Source: BP-133 sp040756995 (GTDB lineage Bacteria > Actinomycetota > Acidimicrobiia > IMCC26256 > BP-133). Taken from it: 64,000 nt of DNA. The notes beneath the pieces are model-generated. The model had not been told where the DNA came from and searched no databases. It was given only the letters and a program-made list of their open reading frames with translations. Location: positions 92,575 through 156,574 of the forward strand of contig JBFLYK010000011.1 in the NCBI GenBank assembly GCA_040756995.1. Direction: 5' to 3'. This document shows, piece after piece, positions 10,211-19,026 of the stretch; the stretch's first letter is position 1; every line of letters starts with the position of its first letter. Both the position numbers and the translations under genes were made by a program.

Positions 10211-10897
10211 CTAGTTGATGTCGAGAATCTTCTCCCGGACGGCGTAGACGACCGCTTCCATCCGGGAGTGGAGCTGGAGCTTCTCGAGGATGTTCCGGAC
10301 GTGGTTCTTCACCGTGTTCTCGGCGATGAACAACGCCTCGGCCACGTCGCGGTTGCTCATGCCCTGGGCCACCAGCTTGAGGACCTCGAGCTCCCGGGTG
10401 GTGAGCCGCGGCGCCTGGAGCCGGGGCTTCTCGTCGGCCTGCTTGGCCAGGGTGTTGAACTCGTTGAGGAGCTTCGAAGCCATCGACGGGGAGATGAGGC
10501 TCTGGCCCTGGACCACCGAGCGGATGGCGTCGGCCACCTCCTCGATGGAGATCTCCTTGAGCAGGTAGCCGTTGGCTCCGGCCTTGATGGCGTCGAAGAG
10601 GTCGTCCTCCTCGTCGGACACCGTGAGCATCACGATCTTGGCCGACGGGACCGACTCCCGGATCGCCCGGGCCGCCTCGATGCCGTTGAGCTTGGGCATG
10701 CGCACGTCCATCAGGAGGACGTCGGGCACGAACTCCTCGGCCTTCCCGATGACCTCGGTGCCGTCCTGCGCCTCGGCCACGACCTCGATGTCGGGTTCGG
10801 CTTCGAGCACCATGATGAGGCCGCGACGGAACAGCGCATGGTCGTCGGCGATGAGGACGCGGATCCGGTCAGTACCGGCCGCTGGCATGTCCGTCAC
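10211..10897 (-). CDS. NarL/LuxR-family response regulator
   Basis: 228 residues. The receiver domain has the acidic pair ADDH (Asp18/Asp19), phospho-acceptor Asp64 (LLMDVRMP), and the conserved Thr and Lys in MLTVS and YLLKE. The C-terminal LuxR HTH is at about 165-205 (LTTRELEVLKLVAQGMSNRD ... AENTVKNHVRNIL). No partner kinase is adjacent. It lies between hpf and secA on the same strand. The target genes cannot be read from the sequence. Confidence 0.93.
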   Translation of the reverse strand: MTDMPAAGTDRIRVLIADDHALFRRGLIMVLEAEPDIEVVAEAQDGTEVIGKAEEFVPDVLLMDVRMPKLNGIEAARAIRESVPSAKIVMLTVSDEEDDLFDAIKAGANGYLLKEISIEEVADAIRSVVQGQSLISPSMASKLLNEFNTLAKQADEKPRLQAPRLTTRELEVLKLVAQGMSNRDVAEALFIAENTVKNHVRNILEKLQLHSRMEAVVYAVREKILDIN

Positions 10898-10927
10898 GGA
10901 ACCTCCTGGCGTGCGACCAGAATCAGG

Positions 10928-11491
10928 TTAGCCCGCAGCCTCGATCAGACCGAAGTTTCCGTCGTTGCGGCGGTAGATGACCGCCGCCCGGCCGGTCTCG
11001 GAGCTGGTGAAGAGGAAGAAGTCGTGCCCGAGGAGATCCATCTGGAGAACGGCCTCCTCGGGGGTCATCGGCTTGATCGTGAACTCCTTCATCTTCACGA
11101 TCCGGGCGGTCGCGGATTCCGGTTGCTCCTCCTCCTCGTCGTCGATGGGGGGTAGTTCGACCCGCTGGGTGCGGACCCGGCGGGGATGGTGTCGAGCGAC
11201 CCGCTTGTCCTTCAGCCGCTTCACCTGGTGCTCGACCTTGTCGCACACCGCGTAGAGGGCGGCGAAGGGCTCCGACGCCGAGGCGTGCGCCTTGAGCAGG
11301 TGGCCCTTGACGTGGACGAGAACCTCACACTTCTGATTCTCGGCGATGCGTGGGTTGCGCTCCTCGGAGAAGTCGACCTCCGCCCGGGCGAACCCGTTGG
11401 CGAAGCGGTCGAGTTTGGCCAGGTGCTCCTCGGCTGCCTCCCGCAGCGACTTGGAGACCTTCACGTTCTTGCCCCGGATCACGACGTCCAT
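10928..11491 (-). CDS. hpf: Ribosome hibernation-promoting factor, long form
   Basis: 187 residues from MDVVIRGKNVKVSKSL. The S30AE/YfiA domain covers about 1-100 (VHVKGHLLKAHASASEPFAA). An Arg/Glu-rich linker follows, then the C-terminal dimerisation domain (IVKMKEFTIKPMTPEEAVLQ, NFGLIEA), which identifies the long form that dimerises 70S ribosomes into 100S particles. The ATG at 11491 is chosen because the domain begins there; upstream codons are not family-like. The neighbours comF and secA match the usual actinobacterial order. Confidence 0.95.
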   Translation of the reverse strand: MDVVIRGKNVKVSKSLREAAEEHLAKLDRFANGFARAEVDFSEERNPRIAENQKCEVLVHVKGHLLKAHASASEPFAALYAVCDKVEHQVKRLKDKRVARHHPRRVRTQRVELPPIDDEEEEQPESATARIVKMKEFTIKPMTPEEAVLQMDLLGHDFFLFTSSETGRAAVIYRRNDGNFGLIEAAG

Positions 11492-11828
11492 GGGTAACCC
11501 CCGTGTCCGCGCCGACAGGTGACGACAACGGCCCAGGCCGTGTGCGGCTGACCTGGTCTTTGCCCCCACACTCGCCTGCCGGGGAAGTGCCCGTCCACCG
11601 CGTTGTGCTGACACGCGGCGATTCGGACGGCTTCGTTCCCTCTCCCGGACGGGCCTCGCCGATCGAGGTCCGCGGGGCAGGACTTACCCCTAAGCCGCAC
11701 CATGCTCAGCAACCACGGGTTGCCTTACGTGGGTCGTTTCGCCTGCGACTGGCATCGACTAGCCGCTCTCGTGACGGAGCGGCGCAACCACAGACCCGCA
11801 CACGGCCATGCGCCAGTATACGCGGCGG
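11492..11828. other. 337-bp intergenic region upstream of hpf
   Basis: I find no gene here. Open frames are Arg-rich and without start signals. It contains short dyads (CCAGG..CCTGG near 11530-11555) and must hold the hpf promoter. I checked it for tRNA, SRP RNA, tmRNA and common riboswitch motifs and recognised none; an hpf leader is possible. Confidence 0.4.
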
Positions 11829-11999
11829 CTAGCGCCTCGAACTCCGGGGTTCTTCGGCCGCCCGCTGGGCCATGACGACGCTGACCAGCCGGTTGACGAG
11901 CTCGTCGACCGGAGGCTGGTAGGCGCCCTCGGCCACCTGCCGGCGCAGGCGGACGATCACGTCCTGGCGGTTGCCGTTTGCGGGGTGAATGCGGTCCAT
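11829..11999 (-). CDS. FlgM-like small protein (putative anti-sigma factor)
   Basis: 56 residues. RLRRQVAEGAYQPPVDELVNRLV resembles the C-terminal sigma-binding helix region of FlgM family proteins, which hold sigma-28. Its ATG overlaps the comF stop (TGATG), so the two are translationally coupled. No flagellar genes are seen in the window, so the partner sigma factor is unknown; the similarity is short. Confidence 0.5.
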   Translation of the reverse strand: MDRIHPANGNRQDVIVRLRRQVAEGAYQPPVDELVNRLVSVVMAQRAAEEPRSSRR

Positions 12000-12763
12000 C
12001 ACGAGTCTTTCGCTCCTTCCGAAGGTGGCCCCCGCCCGGAGGCCGAACTTCGGCTCACCGCGAATAACGGCGCCCCGGTGGAGGCGCTTGAGCGGGCGGT
12101 GACCGATCCGCACCCCTCGGGACGGCCGGATCGGCGGGGGGTGCGGGCCACCGTCGCCCCGCCCACCCACGCCGCCCCGGCGGAGCTCAAGGCCCGGGCG
12201 GCGGCGGTCAGGGTGGCGCCGGTGGTGGCCACGTCGTCGACCACCAGCACCCTCAGACCGGCCACCGGCGAAGGGCCGGCGCCGAAGGCCGGGCCCCGCC
12301 GGCGGGCCTCGGCCGAGCGGCCGGTCTGGGACGGGCCGGCCCGGCGGACCAGGCAGGCCGCAACCGGCACGCCCAGCGCCCGGCCGACCGCCCGGGCGAG
12401 GTGCTCGGCCTGGTCGAACGCCCGGAGCCGGCGCCGGGCAGCCGTCGTCGGCGGCCACGTCACGACGTCGACCGGGCCGGGCAGCTCCGCCTCCAGCCGC
12501 CGCACCAGGGCCGCAGCCAGCGGCGGGAGAGCCGACCGGGCGTTGCGGTATTTCACCCGGGCCAGGGCCTCCCGGACCGTCCCCTCGTAGCGGAAGGCGG
12601 CAGCCCACCAGTCGAGCCCTGGTGGCGGCCGGCCCCCGGCCGGCGAGGCCGGCGCCGGGCGGGCGGCCGCCAGGCAGACCGGGCAGAGGGCCACCGGCGG
12701 GGCGCCGCAGCCGACGCAGCCGGCGGGAAACAGGATGTCGAGCAGAGACCCCAGCCAGGTCAT
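11999..12763 (-). CDS. comF: ComF-family phosphoribosyltransferase-like protein
   Basis: 254 residues. The N-terminal zinc-finger-like segment has CVGCG and CPVC. The PRPP-binding motif is LRVLVVDDVATTGATL (about 170-185), preceded by the ComF-specific FDQAEHLARAVG. The family is linked to DNA uptake and recombination in competent bacteria; its exact chemistry is unresolved. It is upstream of hpf/secA, a conserved actinobacterial neighbourhood. The C-terminal ~45 residues are low complexity. Confidence 0.9.
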   Translation of the reverse strand: MTWLGSLLDILFPAGCVGCGAPPVALCPVCLAAARPAPASPAGGRPPPGLDWWAAAFRYEGTVREALARVKYRNARSALPPLAAALVRRLEAELPGPVDVVTWPPTTAARRRLRAFDQAEHLARAVGRALGVPVAACLVRRAGPSQTGRSAEARRRGPAFGAGPSPVAGLRVLVVDDVATTGATLTAAARALSSAGAAWVGGATVARTPRRSGRPEGCGSVTARSSASTGAPLFAVSRSSASGRGPPSEGAKDS

Positions 12764-12802
12764 ACCGGCAACCTATTGAGAGGGTGTGACATCGTGGTCG
12801 GG

Positions 12803-13666
12803 ATGCGCCGCCCCCTCGTCCTGACGCTGCTGATCGCCATCGCGGGCCTGGCGCCGCCGGGCCCGGGGGCCGACGCCCACACCGGCCGCACCCTGAGCGG
12901 GTTCGAGAACCCGGAGAGCGCACCGTGGGACGGCGCCACCGGCTCCTTCTACGTCTCCAACATCGGGCCCGGCCCGATCAACCCCCTCGGCCGGGAACCC
13001 GACGGCTACCTGAGCCGGATCTCCGGGGAAGGCCGCCTGGTGGCGGCCAAATGGGTGACTGGGCTCAGATCACCCAAGGGCATCGACCGGCGGGGAGACG
13101 ACCTGCTGGTGGCCGACGTCGGCCAGGTGGTGGTCGTCGACGTGGCCGGGGCCAAGATCCGCCACACCATCGACCTCGACTCCCTCGGTGCCCTGTTCCC
13201 CAACGACGTGACGGTCGACGACCGCCGCGGCGACGCCTACGTCTCCGACATGCTCCGCAACGCCATCTACCGGATCCCGGCCGGGAGCGCGGTGGCGGAG
13301 GTGTGGCTGGAATCCGACGCCCTGGGCGGCCCAAACGGCCTCTTCCTCGACGGCGACCGGCTAATGGTGGCCAGCATCGGGACGGAGCCCGAGGGGGGCC
13401 GGATCCTCGTCGTCGACCTGGCCACGAAGCGGGTCGCCCCGCTGGCCGACATGGCCCCGCTCGGCCGACTCGACGGCATCGAAAAGCTCGGATCGGACTG
13501 GATCGTCACCGGCAACGGCACGGTGTGGCGGGTGACGCCGGAGGGCAAGGCCACCGAAGTGGCCCGGATCACCAACGCCGCCGATCTCGGCCTCCGGCCC
13601 GGCGACCGGGTCGCGGCGGTGCCGACACTGTCCGACAACACGGTGGTGTTCCTCCCCCTCCGCTAG
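12803..13666 (+). CDS. Secreted SMP-30/NHL-type beta-propeller protein
   Basis: 287 residues. A signal peptide (MRRPLVLTLLIAIAGLAPPG...ADA) precedes repeated propeller blades such as SPKGIDRRGDDLLVADVGQV, PNDVTVDDRRGDAYVSDM and PNGLFLDGDRLMVASIG. The pattern fits extracellular gluconolactonase/SMP-30-like or NHL propellers; no substrate can be assigned. A GTG at 12794 is an alternative in-frame start. The gene is convergent with mtnA and divergent from comF. Confidence 0.8.
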   Translation: MRRPLVLTLLIAIAGLAPPGPGADAHTGRTLSGFENPESAPWDGATGSFYVSNIGPGPINPLGREPDGYLSRISGEGRLVAAKWVTGLRSPKGIDRRGDDLLVADVGQVVVVDVAGAKIRHTIDLDSLGALFPNDVTVDDRRGDAYVSDMLRNAIYRIPAGSAVAEVWLESDALGGPNGLFLDGDRLMVASIGTEPEGGRILVVDLATKRVAPLADMAPLGRLDGIEKLGSDWIVTGNGTVWRVTPEGKATEVARITNAADLGLRPGDRVAAVPTLSDNTVVFLPLR

Positions 13667-13684
13667 CGGCCGGACGGGCGGACG

Positions 13685-14917
<1,233 letters not shown>

Positions 14918-14926
14918 CCCCGCATT

Positions 14927-14968
14927 CTGGCGTTCGTTTACCGGGATAGAGCGGAAAACGAACGCCAG
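14927..14968. repeat. Hairpin repeat family A, copy 1
   Basis: CTGGCGTTC ... GAACGCCAG arms (9 bp) enclose a conserved core with TTTACCGGGATAGAGCGG. The same unit recurs at 14997, 32073 and 32144. This copy lies upstream of mtnA. Confidence 0.85.
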
Positions 14969-14996
14969 TTTCTCGGTGGCCGGCGGACGGGCCGTT

Positions 14997-15038
14997 CTGG
15001 CGTTCGTTTACCGGAATGCAGCGGAAAAGGAACGCCAG
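14997..15038. repeat. Hairpin repeat family A, copy 2
   Basis: Same unit as copy 1, in direct orientation, starting 70 bp later. The core differs at a few positions (CCGGAATGCAGCGG). The pair fills the gap between the RuBisCO-like gene and mtnA. Confidence 0.85.
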
Positions 15039-15055
15039 TTGAGGGGGGCGGCCGG

Positions 15056-16222
15056 TCAGCGGGGGCGGAAGTGGGCCAGGGCCGCGGCCAGTTCCGGCGC
15101 CGAGCCGGCGGCGTCCTCCAGAGCGTGACCCGCCGTCACCGCTTCGATGGCCTGTTGGACGCTGCGGGCGCCGGCTTCCGGGCCGCCGGGGTGCTCGTAG
15201 GCCCCCATGCCCAGCAGGAGCATGATGTCGTGGCCGGCGGCGGCCAGCACCGCCGGGGTGGAGCCGGCCCAGACACCGCCGCCGTTGACGGGGACGGGCA
15301 CCCGCACCACACCGCCGGCCAGCGGCCGGCGGCAGGCGGCCAGGTTCCGGGCCACCTCCTCGTGACTGTCGAAGAGCTTCCCGCCGAACCCGCCGATTTG
15401 GACCAGGTCGGCCCCGGCGATCCGGGTCAGCTCGCAGAGGACGGCGCCGTCGACGCCGACCTCCGGGTTGCGGACGATCGGCCCCGCCCCCACCCGGTGG
15501 GCCAGCACCGGCACGCCGAGCCCGGCGGCGGCCACCGCCCGGACGGCGTCGATCCCGGTGGCGAAGGCGTTGACCATGATGGCCGTCGCCCCGGCGTGGA
15601 CCGCCGCCGTCGCCCGCGCCCGCAGCGTGTCGACCGGCCCCGACACGTTGGCGGCGTAGAGGACCGGCCGCCCCACCCCGGCCAGCGCGTCGGCCACCGC
15701 CGGCACCCGCTCGACCAGCGGGCACCAGTCGGGGTCGGCCAGCAGTTCGTCGTCCTTGATGAGGTCGCAACCGCCGCGGGCCAGCGCCGCCGCGGTGGCC
15801 GCCACCTCGACCGGGCCGAGCCCCAGCGACGGCTTCACGATCCCGCCCAGCAGCGGCCGGGTCTCGGCCCCCGGCCCGAGCCGGGCCCGCACCCCCTCCA
15901 AGCCGAACCGGGGCCCGCCGCCCAGGGCCGCCGCCAGGTCCTCGGGCCACTCCATGGCCACCAGCCGGCAGCGGGTGAACCGGGCCGTCTCGCAACCCTC
16001 GCCGACGAGCACCGACGCCATCAGCTGGGGCAGGTTCGCTCCCCAGTTCCGCCACGGCCAGGCGATGACCGCCCGGCCACTGCCCTCGGACAGCACCTCG
16101 CCGCCCACCCGCTCCCACATCTCGGCCGGGATCGCCTCCGTCCCGGTCGACTCCTCCACGGCCAGCGCCCGCGCCGAGCCGTGCGGTTCGAGCTCGAAGG
16201 TCGCCACCAGGCGGTCGCCCAC
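15056..16222 (-). CDS. mtnW: RuBisCO-like protein, probable 2,3-diketo-5-methylthiopentyl-1-phosphate enolase
   Basis: 388 residues from GTG 16222, which has GGAGG just upstream. RuBisCO-superfamily signatures are GGIVKPSLGLGP (Lys130, aligned with the catalytic KPK lysine), GGCDLIKDDELLADP (Lys156, the carbamylation site, followed by Asp-Asp-Glu) and a C-terminal barrel half (VPVNGGGVWAGSTP). It keeps the Mg-binding KDDE but has KPS for KPK, as expected of form IV enolases rather than true RuBisCO. Adjacency to mtnA supports the methionine-salvage role. Another RLP activity in sulfur metabolism remains possible. Confidence 0.82.
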   Translation of the reverse strand: MGDRLVATFELEPHGSARALAVEESTGTEAIPAEMWERVGGEVLSEGSGRAVIAWPWRNWGANLPQLMASVLVGEGCETARFTRCRLVAMEWPEDLAAALGGGPRFGLEGVRARLGPGAETRPLLGGIVKPSLGLGPVEVAATAAALARGGCDLIKDDELLADPDWCPLVERVPAVADALAGVGRPVLYAANVSGPVDTLRARATAAVHAGATAIMVNAFATGIDAVRAVAAAGLGVPVLAHRVGAGPIVRNPEVGVDGAVLCELTRIAGADLVQIGGFGGKLFDSHEEVARNLAACRRPLAGGVVRVPVPVNGGGVWAGSTPAVLAAAGHDIMLLLGMGAYEHPGGPEAGARSVQQAIEAVTAGHALEDAAGSAPELAAALAHFRPR

Positions 16223-16230
16223 GGCGCCTC

Positions 16231-17319
16231 CTACCGGGCCAGCTCGTCCTTCAGACGGGCGATGGCGTCGATCGGGCCGGGGTCCACGCCGGCGTCGAAG
16301 GCCATGTACAGGCTGACCCAGTCCCCCAGGTACATGAGGTCGACCAGCTGCGCCAGCCGCCCCTCCCCCTCGGCCCGAACCTCCAGCACCGACGCCACCG
16401 TCTCCTCCACGATGGCCCGGGTGGCCTCGACCCGGCGGCCGAGCTGGATGTGCTCGTGGTCGTGGCGGAGCTCGACCAGGGTCACGACCTGGCGGGTGAC
16501 GTCGCCGTGCTGACCGAAGGCGCAGATCTCGTTGTGGTCCAGCTCCGGGAAGGCGTTCGAGAAGGCCGGCGCCTTGGCGTTCTCGTTGACATCGGCCTTC
16601 CAGCGGTAGGCGGCCACCGCCCCGAGGGCGCCCGTCCCCCACACCAGCGGGAACGTCCGCCCGATCCGGCGGGCCAGCTCCCGGGCCGGATTGGCCTGGC
16701 CCTCGACCTCCGGGCGGCAGGCGTCGCGCCGGCGGGCCGCCTGGGCCCGGGCCGCCTCCACGGCCGCCGCACCGCCGGGCAGGAGCCTGAGACGCTCGCA
16801 GACCACGAACAGCGGCGTGGCCAGATGGCCGAGAGCCGCCCGGGGCATGAAGCCCGGCGGGCAGCCGATCACGGGTGCCCCCGCCTTCCCGGCCAGCGAG
16901 GCCAGCTCTCCGCCGGAGCAGACGGCGACGACCTGCGCCCCGGCGGCCAGGGCGGCGGCGGTGGCCTCGAGGGTCTCCTCCGTGCCGCCGGAGTACGACA
17001 TGGCGAAGAAGAGGGTCCCCGGGCCGACGAAGCGCGGCACCCGGTACTGCTTGAGCACGGTGACGGGAACGGACAGGTCGTGCGATCCGGCGGTGGCCAG
17101 CACGTCGCCGGAGATGCCGGATCCGCCCATGCCGGCCACGGCGATGTTGGTGATCGCCCCCGCCCGGATGGTGCCGAGGTCGGCCGCCGCCGCCGTCGCC
17201 AGCGCCTGGGTGAACTGCTCGGGGAGGGTGGCGACGGCCCCGGCGAACCCCAGGGTGTCGACCGGGTGGCTCACGCCGCCGGATCGGGGGGACACCCCCC
17301 GACCCCCGGGGACCGTCAC
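16231..17319 (-). CDS. SIS-domain sugar isomerase, phosphoglucose/phosphomannose isomerase-like
   Basis: 362 residues. Tandem SIS domains: VAGMGGSGISGDVLA, AMSYSGGTEETLEA (SYSG-T phosphate-binding loop), then WGTGALGAVAAYRWKADVNE and AFPELDHNEICAF with the catalytic Glu/His region of bifunctional PGI/PMI enzymes. It would interconvert fructose-6-P with glucose-6-P or mannose-6-P. The ATG at 17319 overlaps the stop of the Trm112-like gene (ATGA), so this start is favoured although the first ~15 residues come from a G/C-run palindrome; GTG 17274 is the alternative. The phosphomannomutase upstream fits mannose metabolism. Confidence 0.85.
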   Translation of the reverse strand: MTVPGGRGVSPRSGGVSHPVDTLGFAGAVATLPEQFTQALATAAAADLGTIRAGAITNIAVAGMGGSGISGDVLATAGSHDLSVPVTVLKQYRVPRFVGPGTLFFAMSYSGGTEETLEATAAALAAGAQVVAVCSGGELASLAGKAGAPVIGCPPGFMPRAALGHLATPLFVVCERLRLLPGGAAAVEAARAQAARRRDACRPEVEGQANPARELARRIGRTFPLVWGTGALGAVAAYRWKADVNENAKAPAFSNAFPELDHNEICAFGQHGDVTRQVVTLVELRHDHEHIQLGRRVEATRAIVEETVASVLEVRAEGEGRLAQLVDLMYLGDWVSLYMAFDAGVDPGPIDAIARLKDELAR

Positions 17320-17552
17320 GGCGTGAACGTCGGAGAGAGGCCGAGCTCGGACGCCCGGGCCAGCAACGCCTCGGCGTCGGACGGTGAGAGCACGGTCGCC
17401 TCGTCGAGCAGCATGACCGGGATGTCGTCGCGCACCTCGTAGCGGCGCCGGCAGGCCGGGCAGAACAGGAACCCGTCGTCCTCGAAGTAGTACAGCGGCC
17501 CCTTCTCGTCGGGGCAGGCGAGGATCTCCAGCAGTCGGGCGTCCAGGGCCAT
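17316..17552 (-). CDS. Trm112/YcaR-like zinc-ribbon protein
   Basis: 78 residues. LEILACPDEKGPLYYFEDDG followed by CPACRRRYEVRDDIPVML is the Trm112/UPF0434 pattern. Cys13, Cys31 and Cys34 are present, one short of a full four-Cys ribbon. These proteins stabilise partner methyltransferases in other organisms; the bacterial role is poorly known. It is coupled by a 4-nt overlap to the downstream isomerase gene. Confidence 0.85.
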   Translation of the reverse strand: MALDARLLEILACPDEKGPLYYFEDDGFLFCPACRRRYEVRDDIPVMLLDEATVLSPSDAEALLARASELGLSPTFTP

Positions 17553-17557
17553 GGCGC

Positions 17558-18901
17558 TCACACTCCCCGGATCAGAGCCAGCACCTGGTCGGTGCCCCGG
17601 CGGCACGTATCGTCGTCGGGCGCCTCGAGGTTGAGGCGCAGCAAGGGTTCGGTGTTGGACGGGCGGACGTTGAACCAGAAGTCGCCGGCGTCAACCGACA
17701 GCCCGTCCAGGGTGTCCTTCGGGGCGTCGGGGAAGGCGTCGGCCACCCGCTCCATCGCCGCCTTCTGGTCGTCGACCTTGGTGTTGATCTCACCCGAGGC
17801 GGCGTAGCGCTCGAAGGGCTTGCGCAGCTCCGACAGCGGGACGCCGGCTTCGGAGAGCTGCTCCAGGACGACGAGGGCGGCGATGATGCCGGAGTCGGCC
17901 CGCCAGTTGTCGCGGAAGTAGTAGTGGCCGGAGTGCTCGCCGCCGAAGATCGCCCCGATCTCGGCCATGACCGCCTTGATGAAGCTGTGCCCCACCCGGG
18001 TGCGGACGGGCGTGCCGCCCATCTCCCGGATGATGTCGGGCACGGCGCGGGAGCAGATCAGGTTGTGGACCACGGTCTCGCCGGGGTGCTTGGCCAGGAT
18101 GCCCTTGGCCACGATCGACGTGGTGAGCGAGCCCGACAGCGGCTGAGCCCGGTCGTCGACGAGGAAGACGCGGTCGGCGTCGCCGTCGAAGGCCAGGCCG
18201 ACGTCGGCCGACTTCTCCCTGATGGCCGCCTGGAGGTCACGGAGGTTCTCGGCCTGGATCGGGTCGGCGGGGTGGTTGGGGAACGTGCCGTCGAGCTCGG
18301 GAAAGAGGACCGTGAGGTCGAAGGGCAGCCCGTCGAAGACCCGGGGCACGACGAGGCCGCCCATCCCGTTGGCCGTGTCGGCCACCACCCTCATCGAGGC
18401 CAGTTGGCTCACGTCGACGAAGCTGCGGACGTGGGCGGCGAAGTCGTCGATCAGGCTGTGCTTCGTCACGGTGCCGGGGGTGGCCGCCCGCTCGAGCCGG
18501 CCTTCGGCCACCGCCGCCTTGATCTGGTTCAGGCCGGTGTCCTGCCCCACCGGCGCGGCGCCGGCCCGGCAGAGCTTGATCCCGTTGTACTGGGCCGGGT
18601 TGTGGCTGGCGGTGAACATGGCGCCGGGGGCGTCGAGCCGACCGGCGGCGAAGTAGATGAGGTCGGTGGAGGCCAGCCCGGCGTTGACCACCGAGGCTCC
18701 GGCCAGCGTCGCCCCTTCGATGAAGGCGGCCGACAGCGGCACCGACGACGGCCGCATGTCATAGGCCACGACGAGCCGCTCGGCGCCGGTGAAGACGGCG
18801 AAGGCGTTGCCGACCCGGCGGGCGATGTCCTCGTCGATCTCGTCGGGGTAGACCCCCCGGACGTCGTAGGCCTTGAAGATGGTGTCGAGCCCGTTGCCCA
18901 T
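17558..18901 (-). CDS. manB: Phosphomannomutase/phosphoglucomutase
   Basis: 447 residues, full length. The catalytic phosphoserine loop is TASHNP (Ser99), the metal loop is DGDADR (Asp239/241/243), the sugar-binding loop is GEHSGHYYF and the phosphate-binding loop is RPSNTEPLLR. It interconverts hexose-6-P and hexose-1-P and feeds GDP-mannose or UDP-glucose synthesis. It ends 5 bp upstream of the Trm112-like gene and heads the leftward run to mtnA. Confidence 0.95.
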   Translation of the reverse strand: MGNGLDTIFKAYDVRGVYPDEIDEDIARRVGNAFAVFTGAERLVVAYDMRPSSVPLSAAFIEGATLAGASVVNAGLASTDLIYFAAGRLDAPGAMFTASHNPAQYNGIKLCRAGAAPVGQDTGLNQIKAAVAEGRLERAATPGTVTKHSLIDDFAAHVRSFVDVSQLASMRVVADTANGMGGLVVPRVFDGLPFDLTVLFPELDGTFPNHPADPIQAENLRDLQAAIREKSADVGLAFDGDADRVFLVDDRAQPLSGSLTTSIVAKGILAKHPGETVVHNLICSRAVPDIIREMGGTPVRTRVGHSFIKAVMAEIGAIFGGEHSGHYYFRDNWRADSGIIAALVVLEQLSEAGVPLSELRKPFERYAASGEINTKVDDQKAAMERVADAFPDAPKDTLDGLSVDAGDFWFNVRPSNTEPLLRLNLEAPDDDTCRRGTDQVLALIRGV

Positions 18902-18941
18902 AGAGGGCCGGATGCTAGTGGGACCACGGCCAGGCGTGGGG

Positions 18942-19026
18942 CAGGGGCCCCACGCTCTGGAGGAGGGCCGGAGGCCCGGGGCGGCGAAGCCGCCAGAAAT
19001 ATGCCGTAGCGGGCGTTAGCCCGCTA
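18942..19026. repeat. Repeat family B copy 1 with stop-codon hairpin
   Basis: CAGGGGCCCCACGCTC, then GGAGGAGGGCCGGAGGCCC and GGCGGCGAAGCCGCC: about 56 bp that recur nearly unchanged at 48581-48637. In both places a hairpin follows that overlaps the stop codon of a minus-strand gene (here TAGCGGGC-gtta-GCCCGCTA, 19007-19026). It probably acts as a terminator for the gene ending at 19024. Confidence 0.8.

Noticed and set aside
14927..15038. CRISPR-like array
   Set aside because: Only two units 70 bp apart, each a hairpin that also occurs elsewhere; no array of spacers and no cas genes.
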